Shown piece by piece: positions 32,410 to 40,932 of a stretch of 64,000 bases of DNA. The DNA comes from Pseudomonas sp. SCB32 (lineage in GTDB: Bacteria; Pseudomonadota; Gammaproteobacteria; Pseudomonadales; Pseudomonadaceae). The stretch lies in contig NZ_CP045118.1 of assembly GCF_009189165.1 (NCBI RefSeq), forward strand, positions 5,394,001 through 5,458,000. Direction: 5' to 3'. The stretch's first letter is position 1, and each line of letters begins with the position of its first letter. The notes beneath the pieces were generated by a model. That model did not search any database and was not told the DNA's origin. It saw nothing but the letters and a program-made list of their open reading frames with translations. A program made the position numbers and the translations under genes.

Positions 32410-32771
32410 TAAAGGCCCTTACTTGCTTCTTCAGCAATACGATAAGATGCCTGACGTTGCTCTATTGAGCTGCTGTAGTACTCCTTAGCGTTTTCAATAA
32501 CACGCCTAAGTACTCTAGAACCGAAGTCAGAAATATGATTAATTTTTAGATTTCGGTTCAAAATGTCAGGCTTTACATCTTCTAGCAAAGCACCGATACC
32601 GGCATTGAAAAATGGCGAAGCGAAAACTTTTACCCCGTCGAAATCGAGTTCAACCGTATCGCCGTGCAAAAGAGGCTCATGGATAGAACGGAAGATTGCC
32701 TTACCGTCATCCAGCGTCATGGCATTTTCGCCAACCAGCTCACGAACCTGTAGATACATACCTTGCCTCAT
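32409..32771 (-). CDS. STAS-like (DUF4325) protein of the same module
   Basis: This 120-residue protein has the DUF4325 pattern VELDFDGVKVFASPFFNAGIG followed by a helical half (LKINHISDFGSRVLRRVIEN). DUF4325 domains resemble anti-sigma-factor antagonists (STAS fold) and are often encoded beside GHKL ATPases. The start overlaps the ATPase stop (TGATG) and its stop overlaps the PIN start (TAATG), so all three are translationally coupled. By analogy with SpoIIAA/SpoIIAB it could bind the ATPase; the usual phosphorylated Ser is not evident, as the loop reads FASPF. Confidence 0.82.
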   Translation of the reverse strand: MRQGMYLQVRELVGENAMTLDDGKAIFRSIHEPLLHGDTVELDFDGVKVFASPFFNAGIGALLEDVKPDILNRNLKINHISDFGSRVLRRVIENAKEYYSSSIEQRQASYRIAEEASKGL

Positions 32772-33700
32772 CAGAAAAATGGCTGCTCATTCAGCTCATT
32801 TGACAGCAGGTAGAACTTGTCGTCACAGCACAGCCGAATCTGAACCAACGTCCCATGAAAAATGGGCGCAATATTATCGTACTTTTCACCGCGAACGTCA
32901 ATCCGAGCATGCCCTTGGTGACTAAAAATCTCAAGGCAACCATTCGCTTTTTGCACGAACTCCTTGACCAAATCTAGCCCCATTCCCCTGGGAACGCTGC
33001 CGTTTGTCGTCGTGAAACCTCGGGAAAATGCGTGACGCATAGCCACATCACCTGCGCAGGGCTGACCGCCTAGGTAAGCCCCCACGTTAGCAGGGATGCC
33101 CACCCCAAAATCTGCGATGGAGAGTAGCAGTTCTCGACGATTGGGGAAGTGCTGTCCGCAGCAGATAACGCCAACCGTCGACCTGCTATGCTCAAAGGCG
33201 TTGCTAAAAAGCTCCCAAATCTGCCCTAAGATGGCGTCAGCAAGCAATTCGCTTACTGAAATCCATCCCCGCCCAAGCCAATGCTCTCGCAAGCTCGATA
33301 CGATTCGTTCTTTATCTGGGGCAGCGAACTCTTGGTATGGAATCGCGTTTCCACGCCAAGGCGCAATGGAAGCGCCCATAGCATGAGCGAACCCGTTCTG
33401 GACGAGATTCGCCTGCACTCCAGCCCGCATTGTGTTGGAAAGAAAGCAGACTCTCCGGCCTCCGGACTGAAGGATCCTCGCCATCCCGCCAAGGATGACC
33501 ACAGCGTTAGGACGCAAAAAATCGCATTTTAAGAAATCAAAGTGGATTTCATGGTCCCGTGGCGCATTTGCTACTGCCTGCCAAATGCTCCGCAACTGCC
33601 AATAGTCCCATAGGTCATCATTAAGACGCGGAATGGAAATGGTAGTGATGCTCAAGCAACGATCCTGTAGCAGATAGGATGAATGGCCAATTAATCTCAA
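32771..33700 (-). CDS. GHKL (HATPase_c) protein with STAS-like N-domain
   Basis: This 309-residue protein has the ATPase N box GQIWELFSNAFEHS (about 159-172), G1 box IADFGVGIP (195-203) and G2 box RGMGLDLVKEF (238-248). The N-terminal 110 residues (HEIHFDFLKCDFLRPNAVVIL, FLSNT, VQNGF) look like a STAS-type fold, so the protein appears to be a STAS-ATPase fusion. There is no dimerisation/His-box, so it is not a classical sensor kinase but closer to anti-sigma kinases. It is first of a three-gene operon, transcribed from the prophage right end toward the phage genes. Confidence 0.85.
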   Translation of the reverse strand: MRLIGHSSYLLQDRCLSITTISIPRLNDDLWDYWQLRSIWQAVANAPRDHEIHFDFLKCDFLRPNAVVILGGMARILQSGGRRVCFLSNTMRAGVQANLVQNGFAHAMGASIAPWRGNAIPYQEFAAPDKERIVSSLREHWLGRGWISVSELLADAILGQIWELFSNAFEHSRSTVGVICCGQHFPNRRELLLSIADFGVGIPANVGAYLGGQPCAGDVAMRHAFSRGFTTTNGSVPRGMGLDLVKEFVQKANGCLEIFSHQGHARIDVRGEKYDNIAPIFHGTLVQIRLCCDDKFYLLSNELNEQPFF

Positions 33701-33770
33701 ACTGCCATTTTACTCATCAAATACAGCTATGGAAATCGTCGGCAGCCGAGGACCGGCTGAGGTCTTAAAT

Positions 33771-33791
33771 GGTCGAAAAAATGTCGAAATC
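33771..33791 (+). promoter_or_regulatory. Candidate integrase arm-type sites (attR side)
   Basis: GGTCGAAAAAATGTCGAAATC holds two GTCGAA units 11 bp apart, matching 22191-22214 at 18 of 20 aligned positions. It lies in the gene-free stretch 33701-33881, where no other feature is visible. Confidence 0.5.
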
Positions 33792-33881
33792 AAAGAGACG
33801 AAAAGGCACGAACCACGACAGTCAAGCAAAGGAAAAACGGGCAACAGAACATAATGGAATGCTCTGAAATGCCATTTTAGA

Positions 33882-33923
33882 GGGTTTGAAGCCCGGCCAC
33901 GCCACCGGGCGTGATTGCCTTCC
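33882..33923. repeat. attR: 42-bp direct repeat (orphan 5' half of selC)
   Basis: This is an exact copy of 22099-22140. It is the native 5' half of selC, now cut off from its 3' half; read on the minus strand it would give a truncated transcript. The following 161 bp (33924-34084) should contain the native selC promoter. I see no consensus sigma-70 boxes there, only a possible short coding relic (LDVAIIALTDTSAAIPLTKS in one plus frame, 33965-34024). Confidence 0.95.
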
Positions 33924-34084
33924 CTGGACTGGTGCCGGCGCTGGAGCGCGTCGGCGAATCGGGAGCCTGGATGTTGCCATCATTGCACTGACCGATACCA
34001 GCGCAGCGATTCCGCTGACGAAGTCGAAGGTGGGCTAGGAGGCGTTACGCTGGAGCCATGCGCCTCAAGGCTTCCGTATAGCTC

Positions 34085-34372
34085 TCACTCGCTACGCGCC
34101 GGCGGCCACAGTCTCATGGTGTGCACCAGTGCCATTATCCAGAGTGCGTCCGCTTCGATCTGGTAGATCAGCCGGTAACTCTCGTGAGGAATCAGTTCGC
34201 GAGTGCCTGGAATCCTTCCCGGCTTCCCCATCTCGGGAAACTCCTTCAGCTTGCTCACCGTGGCGCTGAAAAGAGTATCCATCTGCGCCGCCGCCTCCGG
34301 ATTGTCGGCAGCGATGTACTGCCAGATATCGAGACGATCCTGCTCGGATTCCGTGCTCCAGCGGACCCTCAT
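34085..34372 (-). CDS. ParE/RelE-family toxin (right flank)
   Basis: This 95-residue toxin reads VRWSTESEQDRLDIWQYIAAD, LKEFPEMGKPGRIPGTRELI, YRLIYQIEADALWIMALVHT, the classic ParE/RelE fold pattern. It overlaps the antitoxin stop (ATGA). It lies between the prophage and selB, and before prophage insertion was directly upstream of selC in the same direction. Confidence 0.93.
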   Translation of the reverse strand: MRVRWSTESEQDRLDIWQYIAADNPEAAAQMDTLFSATVSKLKEFPEMGKPGRIPGTRELIPHESYRLIYQIEADALWIMALVHTMRLWPPARSE

Positions 34373-34647
34373 TTGCGGCGGGTTGCCCTGGCGCGGCGAG
34401 CAGCAAAGGCCTCCTCCACCTCTTCATCCGAGCGCCCCTCGCCGGCCGCCAACGACGCGCGGCTCGCGTCGATTTTGGCTTGCAGAAAGGCGTCGTAGTC
34501 CTGCTCCTGGCGCTGCTGGCGGATGAAGTCTCTCATGAGTTCTCGCATGACCTGGGAGGCCGGGCGATGCGCTGCCTCTGCGGCAGCCATGAATTCGGCG
34601 CGCAGCTCAGACTCCAGCTTCATGGTGAACACGGCTTCTTTACTCAT
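34369..34647 (-). CDS. RHH-type antitoxin (right flank)
   Basis: This 92-residue protein starts SKEAVFTMKLESELRAEFM and contains PASQVMRELMRDFIRQQR, a ribbon-helix-helix DNA-binding domain with a charged C-terminal arm (EEVEEAFAARRARATRR) for toxin binding. A 15-bp palindrome lies upstream at the promoter. It is unrelated in detail to the ParD at 21384. Confidence 0.9.
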   Translation of the reverse strand: MSKEAVFTMKLESELRAEFMAAAEAAHRPASQVMRELMRDFIRQQRQEQDYDAFLQAKIDASRASLAAGEGRSDEEVEEAFAARRARATRRK

Positions 34648-34674
34648 GGGAAGGCTCGCAGGTGATGAAAAGGA

Positions 34675-34689
34675 ATATACGTCGTATAT
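34675..34689. promoter_or_regulatory. Palindromic operator of the right-flank antitoxin
   Basis: ATATACG-T-CGTATAT is a perfect 7+1+7 palindrome 28 bp upstream of the antitoxin ATG. It overlaps TATA-like sequence and is a likely autoregulatory operator. Confidence 0.75.
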
Positions 34690-34745
34690 ACCTTTTCTAC
34701 TGTAGGCCAGCTAGCCATTGAGTGGCATCCGATTCCGGTCGACAG

Positions 34746-36668
34746 CTAGGACTTGTCCGCTGCCGCAGTACTCGCCAGCGCCGAATCCTCCCGCACCCTC
34801 CGCTCGTTGCCATAGCGGCGGGTAAAACCGATCCGGTCGAAGTATTCCAGCAACTGGATGCAGCGTTTGCGGCCGATGCCGATGCGGTCGCGGAAAGCGG
34901 CGGCGCGGATGATGCCGGCTTGGTCGCGCAGGTGCAGGGCGTGGCCGGCGAGTTGGCGAACGGTTTCTTCCGGATAGAACAGGTCCTTCACCACCTGGTG
35001 CAGATGGCCCAGTCGGGCGAGTTTGCGCAGCAACAGGCGCACGTCGCCCTCCTCCTCCGCCAGCTCGCGGGCAAGGTCGCGCACCCAGGGTGGGTCGAAG
35101 TTGCCGGCCTGCAGCAATGGCCAGAGACGATCGCGCAATTTCTCGTCGGCTTCACCGAGCTGCACGCGGTGATCGGGTAGGTGCAGCCAGGGTCCGCTGC
35201 TGTCGATGCGCTTTTCGGCCAGCAAGCTTTCCAGCAGCGCGATGAACACCGGGCGTTCCAGTTGCGGCAGCGCGTAGCGGCGCAGGCGATCGCGGTCAGG
35301 ACCGAGTTCGTCGGGGGCTTCCTGGTGGAAGGTCTGCAGTTCGGCCAGCAGTTGCTCCTGCAGCGCGCTCCAGCGTTCCACCGCGAAGAGTCTCGCACCC
35401 AGGCGCGTGCTGATCTCGACCAGTTCGGAGCGCAGCTTCCAGGTCTCGCGGGGGCGGTTGAACTGCCGCGCCAGCAGTGCCGGATCGAGGCCGTTGCTGG
35501 CGTGGGCCAGTAGCGTCGGCAAGGCACCTTCCAGACTCTCGCCCTGCAAGGCCCGCAGTTGTTCCATACGTTCCGGACTGCGGCGATTGCGTGCGGGAGC
35601 AAAGGAGTCGAGCACGCGGCCGCCGCCGAGGGTGCGCTGCGCGGACTGATCGCGCAGCACCAATCGGTCGCCGTGGACAGCATGGCTTGGAGCATTCAGG
35701 ACAAGCTGCGCGAAGGCGCGTTCGCCCGGTTGCAAGCGCTCGTCTTCGAGCAGAGCGATGCGGCCGGTGACGTCCTGGGTGCCAAGGTGCACATGAACGG
35801 GTGTCCAGTGGGTGAAGGCGCGTGTCTCGCTGGGCAGCAGGCGCAGGTCGATATCGATGCGCGTGGTGGGCGCATGTAGTTCCGGAGTGATCAGCCAGTC
35901 GCCGCGGTGAATCTGGTCGATGCTCAGGCGTTCGCCGGCGATGTTCAGGGCTACGCGCTGACCGGCGTGGGCCTGCTGCGCCTCGCGGTTCTGTGCGTGC
36001 AAACCACGGACACGAACGCGGCGGCCGGCGCTGCCCAGCAGCAACTCATCGCCCACACGAACGGTGCCGGCGAAGGCGGTTCCGGTGACGACGACGCCCG
36101 CGCCACTGACGCTGAAAGCGCGGTCCACCGCCAGGCGGAAACCACCCGCTGCTGCACCTTCACGGGTATCGCGCGCCGCTTCGGTGAGTGCGCCGCGCAG
36201 TGCGTCGATGCCCTCCCCAGTCACGCTGGACACGGGGAAGATCGGCGCCCCGCTCAGAGCTCCATCGGCAAGCTGTTCCTGCACTTCGCGAGCCGCCTGT
36301 GCCACGCGCTCGGCGGGCACGCGGTCGGCCTTGGTCAGGGCGACGATGGCGCGGCGGATGCCGAGCAGTTGAACGATGGCGAGGTGTTCGCGGGTCTGCG
36401 GCATCACGCCATCGTCGGCGGCCACCACCAGCAGCACCAGGTCGATGCCGCTGGCGCCGGCGAGCATGTTGTGGACGAAGCGCTCGTGACCGGGCACATC
36501 GATGAAACCGGTGAGCGCGCCGTCGCCGAGGTCGGCATAGAGGTAGCCCAGATCGATGGTGATGCCACGCTCGCGCTCGGCCGGGCGGCGGTCACCCTCG
36601 ATGCCGGTGAGGGCGCGCAGCAGCGAGGTCTTGCCGTGGTCGATGTGGCCGGCGGTTCCGACTATCAC
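34746..36668 (-). CDS. selB: Selenocysteine-specific elongation factor SelB
   Basis: This 640-residue translational GTPase starts at GTG 36668, overlapping the selA stop (GTGA). G1 is [18 protein letters not shown]3 is DVPGHERF and G4 is TKAD. Domains II and III follow, and the C-terminal winged-helix repeats (about 370-640) bind the SECIS hairpin. It delivers Sec-tRNA to UGA codons in SECIS-bearing mRNAs, here fdnG. The length is slightly above the E. coli protein (614). It is co-transcribed with selA. Confidence 0.97.
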   Translation of the reverse strand: MIVGTAGHIDHGKTSLLRALTGIEGDRRPAERERGITIDLGYLYADLGDGALTGFIDVPGHERFVHNMLAGASGIDLVLLVVAADDGVMPQTREHLAIVQLLGIRRAIVALTKADRVPAERVAQAAREVQEQLADGALSGAPIFPVSSVTGEGIDALRGALTEAARDTREGAAAGGFRLAVDRAFSVSGAGVVVTGTAFAGTVRVGDELLLGSAGRRVRVRGLHAQNREAQQAHAGQRVALNIAGERLSIDQIHRGDWLITPELHAPTTRIDIDLRLLPSETRAFTHWTPVHVHLGTQDVTGRIALLEDERLQPGERAFAQLVLNAPSHAVHGDRLVLRDQSAQRTLGGGRVLDSFAPARNRRSPERMEQLRALQGESLEGALPTLLAHASNGLDPALLARQFNRPRETWKLRSELVEISTRLGARLFAVERWSALQEQLLAELQTFHQEAPDELGPDRDRLRRYALPQLERPVFIALLESLLAEKRIDSSGPWLHLPDHRVQLGEADEKLRDRLWPLLQAGNFDPPWVRDLARELAEEEGDVRLLLRKLARLGHLHQVVKDLFYPEETVRQLAGHALHLRDQAGIIRAAAFRDRIGIGRKRCIQLLEYFDRIGFTRRYGNERRVREDSALASTAAADKS

Positions 36669-38071
36669 GCGTCGCCCTCGGCCAGCAGCGGCAGTTGGGC
36701 GACGAAGCCGGGTTCGTCGTCAAGCTGGCGCAGGTCGAGCCACAGCGCATCGTCATCGATGCGGCCAAGCACGGGAATCGGCAGGCAGCGCAGACGTTCC
36801 TCCAGATGGAGCAGCGCACGTCCGCGCTGGCGCTTGGGCTGGATCGGGCGCAGGCACAGCGCGGCGCTGGGCAGCCGGGCGACCGGCTGGGCGCCGCTGC
36901 CGATCATCCCCAGGGCATCCACGGCGCTGACACTCCAGCCGTCGCCCAGCAGCGCTGCCAAAGCCGGTGCGAGGCGCTGGGCCTGGACGCGGATATCGGC
37001 CTGCGGGCGGCTGAGCAGACGCAGGCTGGTGAGTCGTTCGGCGAGGCGATCCGGGTCTCGGTAGAGATTGAGCACGGCCTCCAGCGCGGCGAGGGTCAGC
37101 TTGTCCACGCGCAGGGCGCGCTTGAGGGGGTTCTTCTTGATCCGTCCGATCAGTTCCTTGCTGCCGAGGATCAGCCCGGCCTGGGGGCCGCCAAGCAGCT
37201 TGTCGCCGCTGAAGGTGACGATGTCGGCGCCGTCGCGCAGGGCTTCCTGCACGGTCGGCTCCTTGGGCAGGCCCCAGCGGGTGAGATCGACCAGCGTGCC
37301 GCTGCCCAGGTCTTCCAGCAATGGCAGACCGTGGGTGTGGGCGATCTGCGCCAGCTCCGGCGTGGCGACGCTGGCGGTGAAGCCCTGCACGCTGTAGTTG
37401 CTGGTGTGCACGCGCATCAACAGGCCCGCACGCGGGCCAATGGCGGCTTCGTAGTCCTTGGCGTGGGTGCGGTTGGTGGTGCCGACTTCGACCAGCTTCA
37501 CCCCGGCGCGGGACATGATGTCGGGGATGCGGAAGGCACCACCGATTTCGATCAGTTCGCCACGGGAAATGATGCCTTCCTTGCGCGCGCCCAGGCTGTT
37601 GAGCGCCAGCAGCACGGCGGCGGCGTTGTTGTTGACCACGGTGACGGCCTCGGCGCCGGTGAGCTCGCGGATCAGCCCGGTGATGAGGTCGTCACGGTCG
37701 CCACGCTTGCCGGTGGCGAGGTCGAATTCGAGGTTGAGCGGGTAGCGCGCGGCCATCGTGATCGCCTCGATGGCTTCCTCCGGCAGCAAGGCGCGGCCGA
37801 GGTTGGTGTGCAGCACGGTGCCGGTGAGGTTGAACACCCGGCGCACGCGGCTGGCGTGGTGCGCGGCGAGGCGTTCGCCAGCCCGGCCGGCGAGCACGGA
37901 TTCCTCCAGTTCGATGGCGGCCAGTTGGCCGTGGAGCGCCGGCTCGCGCAGTTCGTCGAGCAGGTCGCGCAGGGTCTTGAGCAGGGCCTCGCGGCCGTAG
38001 CGCTGCTGCAGCGGCTGGCAGGCCGGGCTGCGCAGCAGGCGGTCGATGGAGGGCAGGCGTACCGAGGTCAT
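36665..38071 (-). CDS. selA: L-seryl-tRNA(Sec) selenium transferase SelA
   Basis: This 468-residue PLP enzyme converts Ser-tRNA(Sec) to Sec-tRNA(Sec) using selenophosphate. Motifs are [36 protein letters not shown], and the PLP-binding Lys in [15 protein letters not shown]. Length matches the family (463 in E. coli). It precedes selB with a four-base overlap. selD is not in this window and must be elsewhere. Confidence 0.97.
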   Translation of the reverse strand: MTSVRLPSIDRLLRSPACQPLQQRYGREALLKTLRDLLDELREPALHGQLAAIELEESVLAGRAGERLAAHHASRVRRVFNLTGTVLHTNLGRALLPEEAIEAITMAARYPLNLEFDLATGKRGDRDDLITGLIRELTGAEAVTVVNNNAAAVLLALNSLGARKEGIISRGELIEIGGAFRIPDIMSRAGVKLVEVGTTNRTHAKDYEAAIGPRAGLLMRVHTSNYSVQGFTASVATPELAQIAHTHGLPLLEDLGSGTLVDLTRWGLPKEPTVQEALRDGADIVTFSGDKLLGGPQAGLILGSKELIGRIKKNPLKRALRVDKLTLAALEAVLNLYRDPDRLAERLTSLRLLSRPQADIRVQAQRLAPALAALLGDGWSVSAVDALGMIGSGAQPVARLPSAALCLRPIQPKRQRGRALLHLEERLRCLPIPVLGRIDDDALWLDLRQLDDEPGFVAQLPLLAEGDA

Positions 38072-38110
38072 GGACGGGCCTTGTGCGGATTGCGAGGGCT
38101 GGAGTCAGTG

Positions 38111-38229
38111 TAGGGCGCATAACGCGGAGCGCGTTATCCGCCGTTATCGCGCTGTCTTCGTAGGATGGGTGGAGCCTGCGATACCCATGCTGTGTTCGAT
38201 GGGTATCGCTTCGCTCCACCACATCCTAC
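38111..38229. repeat. Two palindromic repeats between fdhE and selA
   Basis: TAGGGCGCATAACGCGGAGC at 38111 is a short relative of 2241-2310. At 38160-38229 GTAGGATGGGTGGAGC pairs with GCTCCACCACATCCTAC around two ATACCCAT/ATGGGTAT arms. This large hairpin overlaps the last codons of fdhE and may attenuate transcription into selA. Confidence 0.8.
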
Positions 38230-39158
38230 GAAGAGCCGCCGGGAGCCAGCAGCAGGTTCGGCGCGGTGCGCAGGTAACCGTCCTCGGCCAGGCGGATATC
38301 CAGCGCGAGGCTGGCGAGGTCGTCGGCCTGGGCCTCGGCGTGCTTGTCGTGCTGCAGGTAGAACTGCTTGAGGTAGGACTGGCAGCCGGGGCAGGTTTCG
38401 GCCTTGAGTGGCGCCTGGTCGCTGGCCACGCCTTCGCGCTGCAGCGAGTAATAGGCCAGGCCCTTGCTCTCGGCACAGTGGCTGCACTTCACGCGCACGT
38501 AGTGCCATTCGCAGGAGCACAGCGAGCAGGACAGGTAACGCAGCCCGGCGTGCTTGCCCTGGTGGCGGATCATCCCCGCCACCGGCGGCGCGCCGCAGGC
38601 CGGACAGAGAGTCTGGCTGTCGGTCTCCGCCAGGGTGTCCTCGGGCAGTGCCAGCAGCCACTGGCTGAAGGCAACCTGCAGGACGGCGCCGAGGAACGGC
38701 ACGAGGGCCGGCGGCAGCAGGTCGAACTGGCCATTGAGCAGGCCCAGCGCCCAGGCCTTGCGCTGGCCCTCGTCGGCGCTGCGCAGGGCCTTCAGCGCCT
38801 GGACGATGGCCGGGTTGGCGGTGGGCTCGTAGGCATCGAGAAAGGCGTCCAGCTGTGGCAGCCAGGCGCCTTCGCGTACCAGCACTTCATAGGCCAGCGG
38901 CGGCATGCGGTGTTCGCGGCTGCGGACCAGCGCGGCGGAGTCCGGCGAGGGCAACGTCAGCTTGCGATCGAGCAGTGCCTGCTGGGTGTCGCAGACACCG
39001 GCGATCAGTTCCAGGTAGCCCTGCAGCGGGTTGCCCGGCGCCAGTTCACGCAAACGCGCGGCGCGGTGGGTGAAGAGATCGTGAGACGGCAGGTTGAACA
39101 ACGGCGGGATGTTGGCGGCAGCTTCGATCTGCCCGGGTTCGAGAATTCGGCCTGACAC
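38226..39158 (-). CDS. fdhE: Formate dehydrogenase accessory protein FdhE
   Basis: The GTG at 39158 with AAGGAGTCCTGC before it gives 310 residues (E. coli 309). Four zinc/iron-binding C-x2-C motifs are visible (CPACGAPP, CSLCSCEWH, CSHCAESKG, CPGCQSYLK). FdhE is a cytosolic rubredoxin-like protein needed for assembly or activation of respiratory formate dehydrogenases. It lies between fdnI and selA in one direction. Longer readings run into a dispersed repeat upstream. Confidence 0.95.
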   Translation of the reverse strand: MSGRILEPGQIEAAANIPPLFNLPSHDLFTHRAARLRELAPGNPLQGYLELIAGVCDTQQALLDRKLTLPSPDSAALVRSREHRMPPLAYEVLVREGAWLPQLDAFLDAYEPTANPAIVQALKALRSADEGQRKAWALGLLNGQFDLLPPALVPFLGAVLQVAFSQWLLALPEDTLAETDSQTLCPACGAPPVAGMIRHQGKHAGLRYLSCSLCSCEWHYVRVKCSHCAESKGLAYYSLQREGVASDQAPLKAETCPGCQSYLKQFYLQHDKHAEAQADDLASLALDIRLAEDGYLRTAPNLLLAPGGSS

Positions 39159-39196
39159 GCAGGACTCCTTGTTGATGGCGGATCGGGGCCTCAAGA

Positions 39197-39233
39197 GCCC
39201 CTCACCCTGGCCCTCTCCCAAAGGGAGAGAGAA
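39197..39233. repeat. Dispersed repeat CCCTCACCC...CTCTCCC (copy 1)
   Basis: CCCTCACCCTGGCCCTCTCCC and the following AAAGGGAGAGAG make a short hairpin in the fdnI-fdhE gap. A second copy lies at 39933-39970, so fdnI is flanked by both. Confidence 0.75.
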
Positions 39234-39292
39234 CTGTCCGTGCCGGCTGGCAATCCAGTGTCAGCCGGCATTCATTTCAGCAACGTTGCAGG

Positions 39293-39919
39293 TCAGTGCC
39301 CCTTGCCCTTCTCCACATCCTTCAGCCAGCCGTTATGGTGCTTGCGCGCCCAGCCGCGGCTGACCCATCCATAGAGCATGGCGCCCATCGAGCCCTTCAC
39401 CCAGATGCCAGCGTAGATGTGCACCAGGATGCTGCAGATGAGCACAAAGGCGGCCAAGGCATGCAGCAGCGACGCCAGGCGGATGATGTCGATGCCGAAC
39501 CACTGGCTGAAGTACGCCCGCCAGATGACGAAGCCGGTCAGCAGCAGCACCAGCATGCACAGCAGCAGGGTCCAGAACAGCAGCTTCTGCCCGGCGTTGT
39601 AGCGGCCGACTTCCGGGAGGTTTTCCTCGCGGTTGGCGACCACGTCACGCCATTGTTTCAGCCATTGCACGTCGCGTTTTTCCATCAGGTTGTGGTGGGC
39701 GAAACGCACCACCAGCCCGAGGAAGAACAGGAACATCGCCACCCCGAGGAAGGGGTGCAGGATGCGCGTCCACGGACCACCGCCGAAGAGGTTGGTCAGC
39801 CAGAACATGGACGGGTGGAACAGCGCCAGCCCCGAGAGGCCGGCGAGGAAGAACAGAATGGCCACCATCCAGTGGTTGCTCCGTTCGTTGGCGTTGTAGC
39901 GCTGGATATCTTTTTTCAT
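39293..39919 (-). CDS. fdnI: Formate dehydrogenase-N cytochrome b556 subunit (FdnI)
   Basis: This 208-residue inner-membrane protein with four helices (WMVAILFFLAGLSGLALF, FLGVAMFLFFLGLVVRFAHH, LLFWTLLLCMLVLLLTGFVIW, LASLLHALAAFVLICSILVHIY) carries His residues that bind two haem b groups. It anchors FdnGH and reduces the quinone. The start at 39919 is chosen from GAGGATCGAGAG upstream and the conserved MKKDIQRYNANERSNHW. Confidence 0.95.
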   Translation of the reverse strand: MKKDIQRYNANERSNHWMVAILFFLAGLSGLALFHPSMFWLTNLFGGGPWTRILHPFLGVAMFLFFLGLVVRFAHHNLMEKRDVQWLKQWRDVVANREENLPEVGRYNAGQKLLFWTLLLCMLVLLLTGFVIWRAYFSQWFGIDIIRLASLLHALAAFVLICSILVHIYAGIWVKGSMGAMLYGWVSRGWARKHHNGWLKDVEKGKGH

Positions 39920-39932
39920 CTCTCGATCCTCG

Positions 39933-39970
39933 TAGCCCTCACCCCAGCCCTCTCCCGCTGGGAGAGGGGG
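39933..39970. repeat. Dispersed repeat CCCTCACCC...CTCTCCC (copy 2)
   Basis: CCCTCACCCCAGCCCTCTCCC followed by GCTGGGAGAGGG gives a hairpin inside the 72-bp gap between fdnH and fdnI, possibly tuning expression of fdnI. Confidence 0.75.
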
Positions 39971-39991
39971 CAAAAGCAACTGCCAGGGAGG

Positions 39992-40924
39992 TCACGGGCG
40001 CTGACGCGGGTCATAGTCATGCACCGAAGGGTCGACCTTGTGCACCGGCGCCTCCGGATCGGAACCGCCCGGCTCGTCCTCCTCCACCCGGTTGGGACCG
40101 GTGCGGGTGTAGTGGAAGAACCCGGCCAGCACCACCGCGCCCATGGCCAGCAGGCCGAGAGGCTTGGTGATGCCTTTCCACAGGCTGACCAGCGGGCTGA
40201 TCGAGGGTTTGTCGGGCAGGCCGGCGTAGAGCGAGGGCTTGTCGGCGTGGTGCAGCACGTACATCACGTGGGTGCCGCCCACCCCTTCCGGGTCATACAG
40301 GCCGGCGTGCTCGAAGCCGCGCGATTTGAGGTCCTCGATGCGTTCGGCGGCGTGTTCCTTCATGTCCTCCTTGGTGCCGAAGACGATGGCGCCGGTCGGG
40401 CAGGTCTTCACGCAGGCCGGCTCCATGCCCACCGCCACGCGGTCGGAACACAGGGTGCACTTGTACGCCTTGTGGTCCTTCTGCGAGATGCGCGGGATGT
40501 TGAACGGGCAGCCGGTGATGCAGTATCCGCAGCCGATGCAGTGGTCCTGGTTGAAGTCGACGATACCGTTGGCGTACTTCACGATCGCCCCCGGACTCGG
40601 GCAGGCCTTGAGGCAGCCCGGCTCGGCGCAGTGCATGCAGCCGTCCTTGCGGATCAGCCACTCCAGGTTGCCGGCCGGCGCTTCGTATTCGGTGAAGCGC
40701 ATGACCGTCCAGGAGTCGGACGTCAGGTCGATGGGGTTGTCGTAGGTGCCGTGGTTGTGGCCCACCTCGTCGCGCAGCTCGTTCCATTCCGAGCAGGCGA
40801 CCTGGCAGGCCTTGCAGCCGATGCACTTGGACACGTCGATCAGCTTGGCCACTTCCTCCTCGCGCCGCACCGAGGGCATCGGCGTGGTGGTGGCGGAGCG
40901 GGCGTAGATGTCTTGGCTACTCAT
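39992..40924 (-). CDS. fdnH: Formate dehydrogenase-N iron-sulfur subunit (FdnH)
   Basis: This 310-residue protein has four ferredoxin-type Cys clusters ([44 protein letters not shown] with CVKTCP), carrying four [4Fe-4S] centres that pass electrons from FdnG to FdnI. A C-terminal membrane anchor ([21 protein letters not shown]) fixes it on the periplasmic side. The ATG lies 8 bp after the fdnG stop with GAGGTGAAAC between. Confidence 0.96.
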   Translation of the reverse strand: MSSQDIYARSATTTPMPSVRREEEVAKLIDVSKCIGCKACQVACSEWNELRDEVGHNHGTYDNPIDLTSDSWTVMRFTEYEAPAGNLEWLIRKDGCMHCAEPGCLKACPSPGAIVKYANGIVDFNQDHCIGCGYCITGCPFNIPRISQKDHKAYKCTLCSDRVAVGMEPACVKTCPTGAIVFGTKEDMKEHAAERIEDLKSRGFEHAGLYDPEGVGGTHVMYVLHHADKPSLYAGLPDKPSISPLVSLWKGITKPLGLLAMGAVVLAGFFHYTRTGPNRVEEDEPGGSDPEAPVHKVDPSVHDYDPRQRP

Positions 40925-40932
40925 GTTTCACC

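Larger units (their letters stand above)
22099..33923 (-). mobile_element. Pf-type filamentous (inovirus) prophage integrated in selC
   Basis: The 11.8-kb element is bounded by the 42-bp repeat. Minus-strand order from right to left matches Pf prophages: excisionase-like, two small genes, ssDNA-binding protein, two small hydrophobic proteins, CoaB, a 23-residue peptide, pIII-like, pVI-like, Zot (pI), Rep and integrase. A repressor-like gene and cargo point the other way or lie at the right end. All backbone genes look intact, so it may be able to replicate and be secreted. GC falls clearly in the cargo 31.0-33.9 kb compared with the phage backbone and host. Confidence 0.95.

Noticed and set aside
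33924..34084. Possible gene fragment LDVAIIALTDTSAAIPLTKS
   Set aside because: Only about 25 codons without start, ribosome site or recognised family; recorded as a possible relic, not annotated as a gene.
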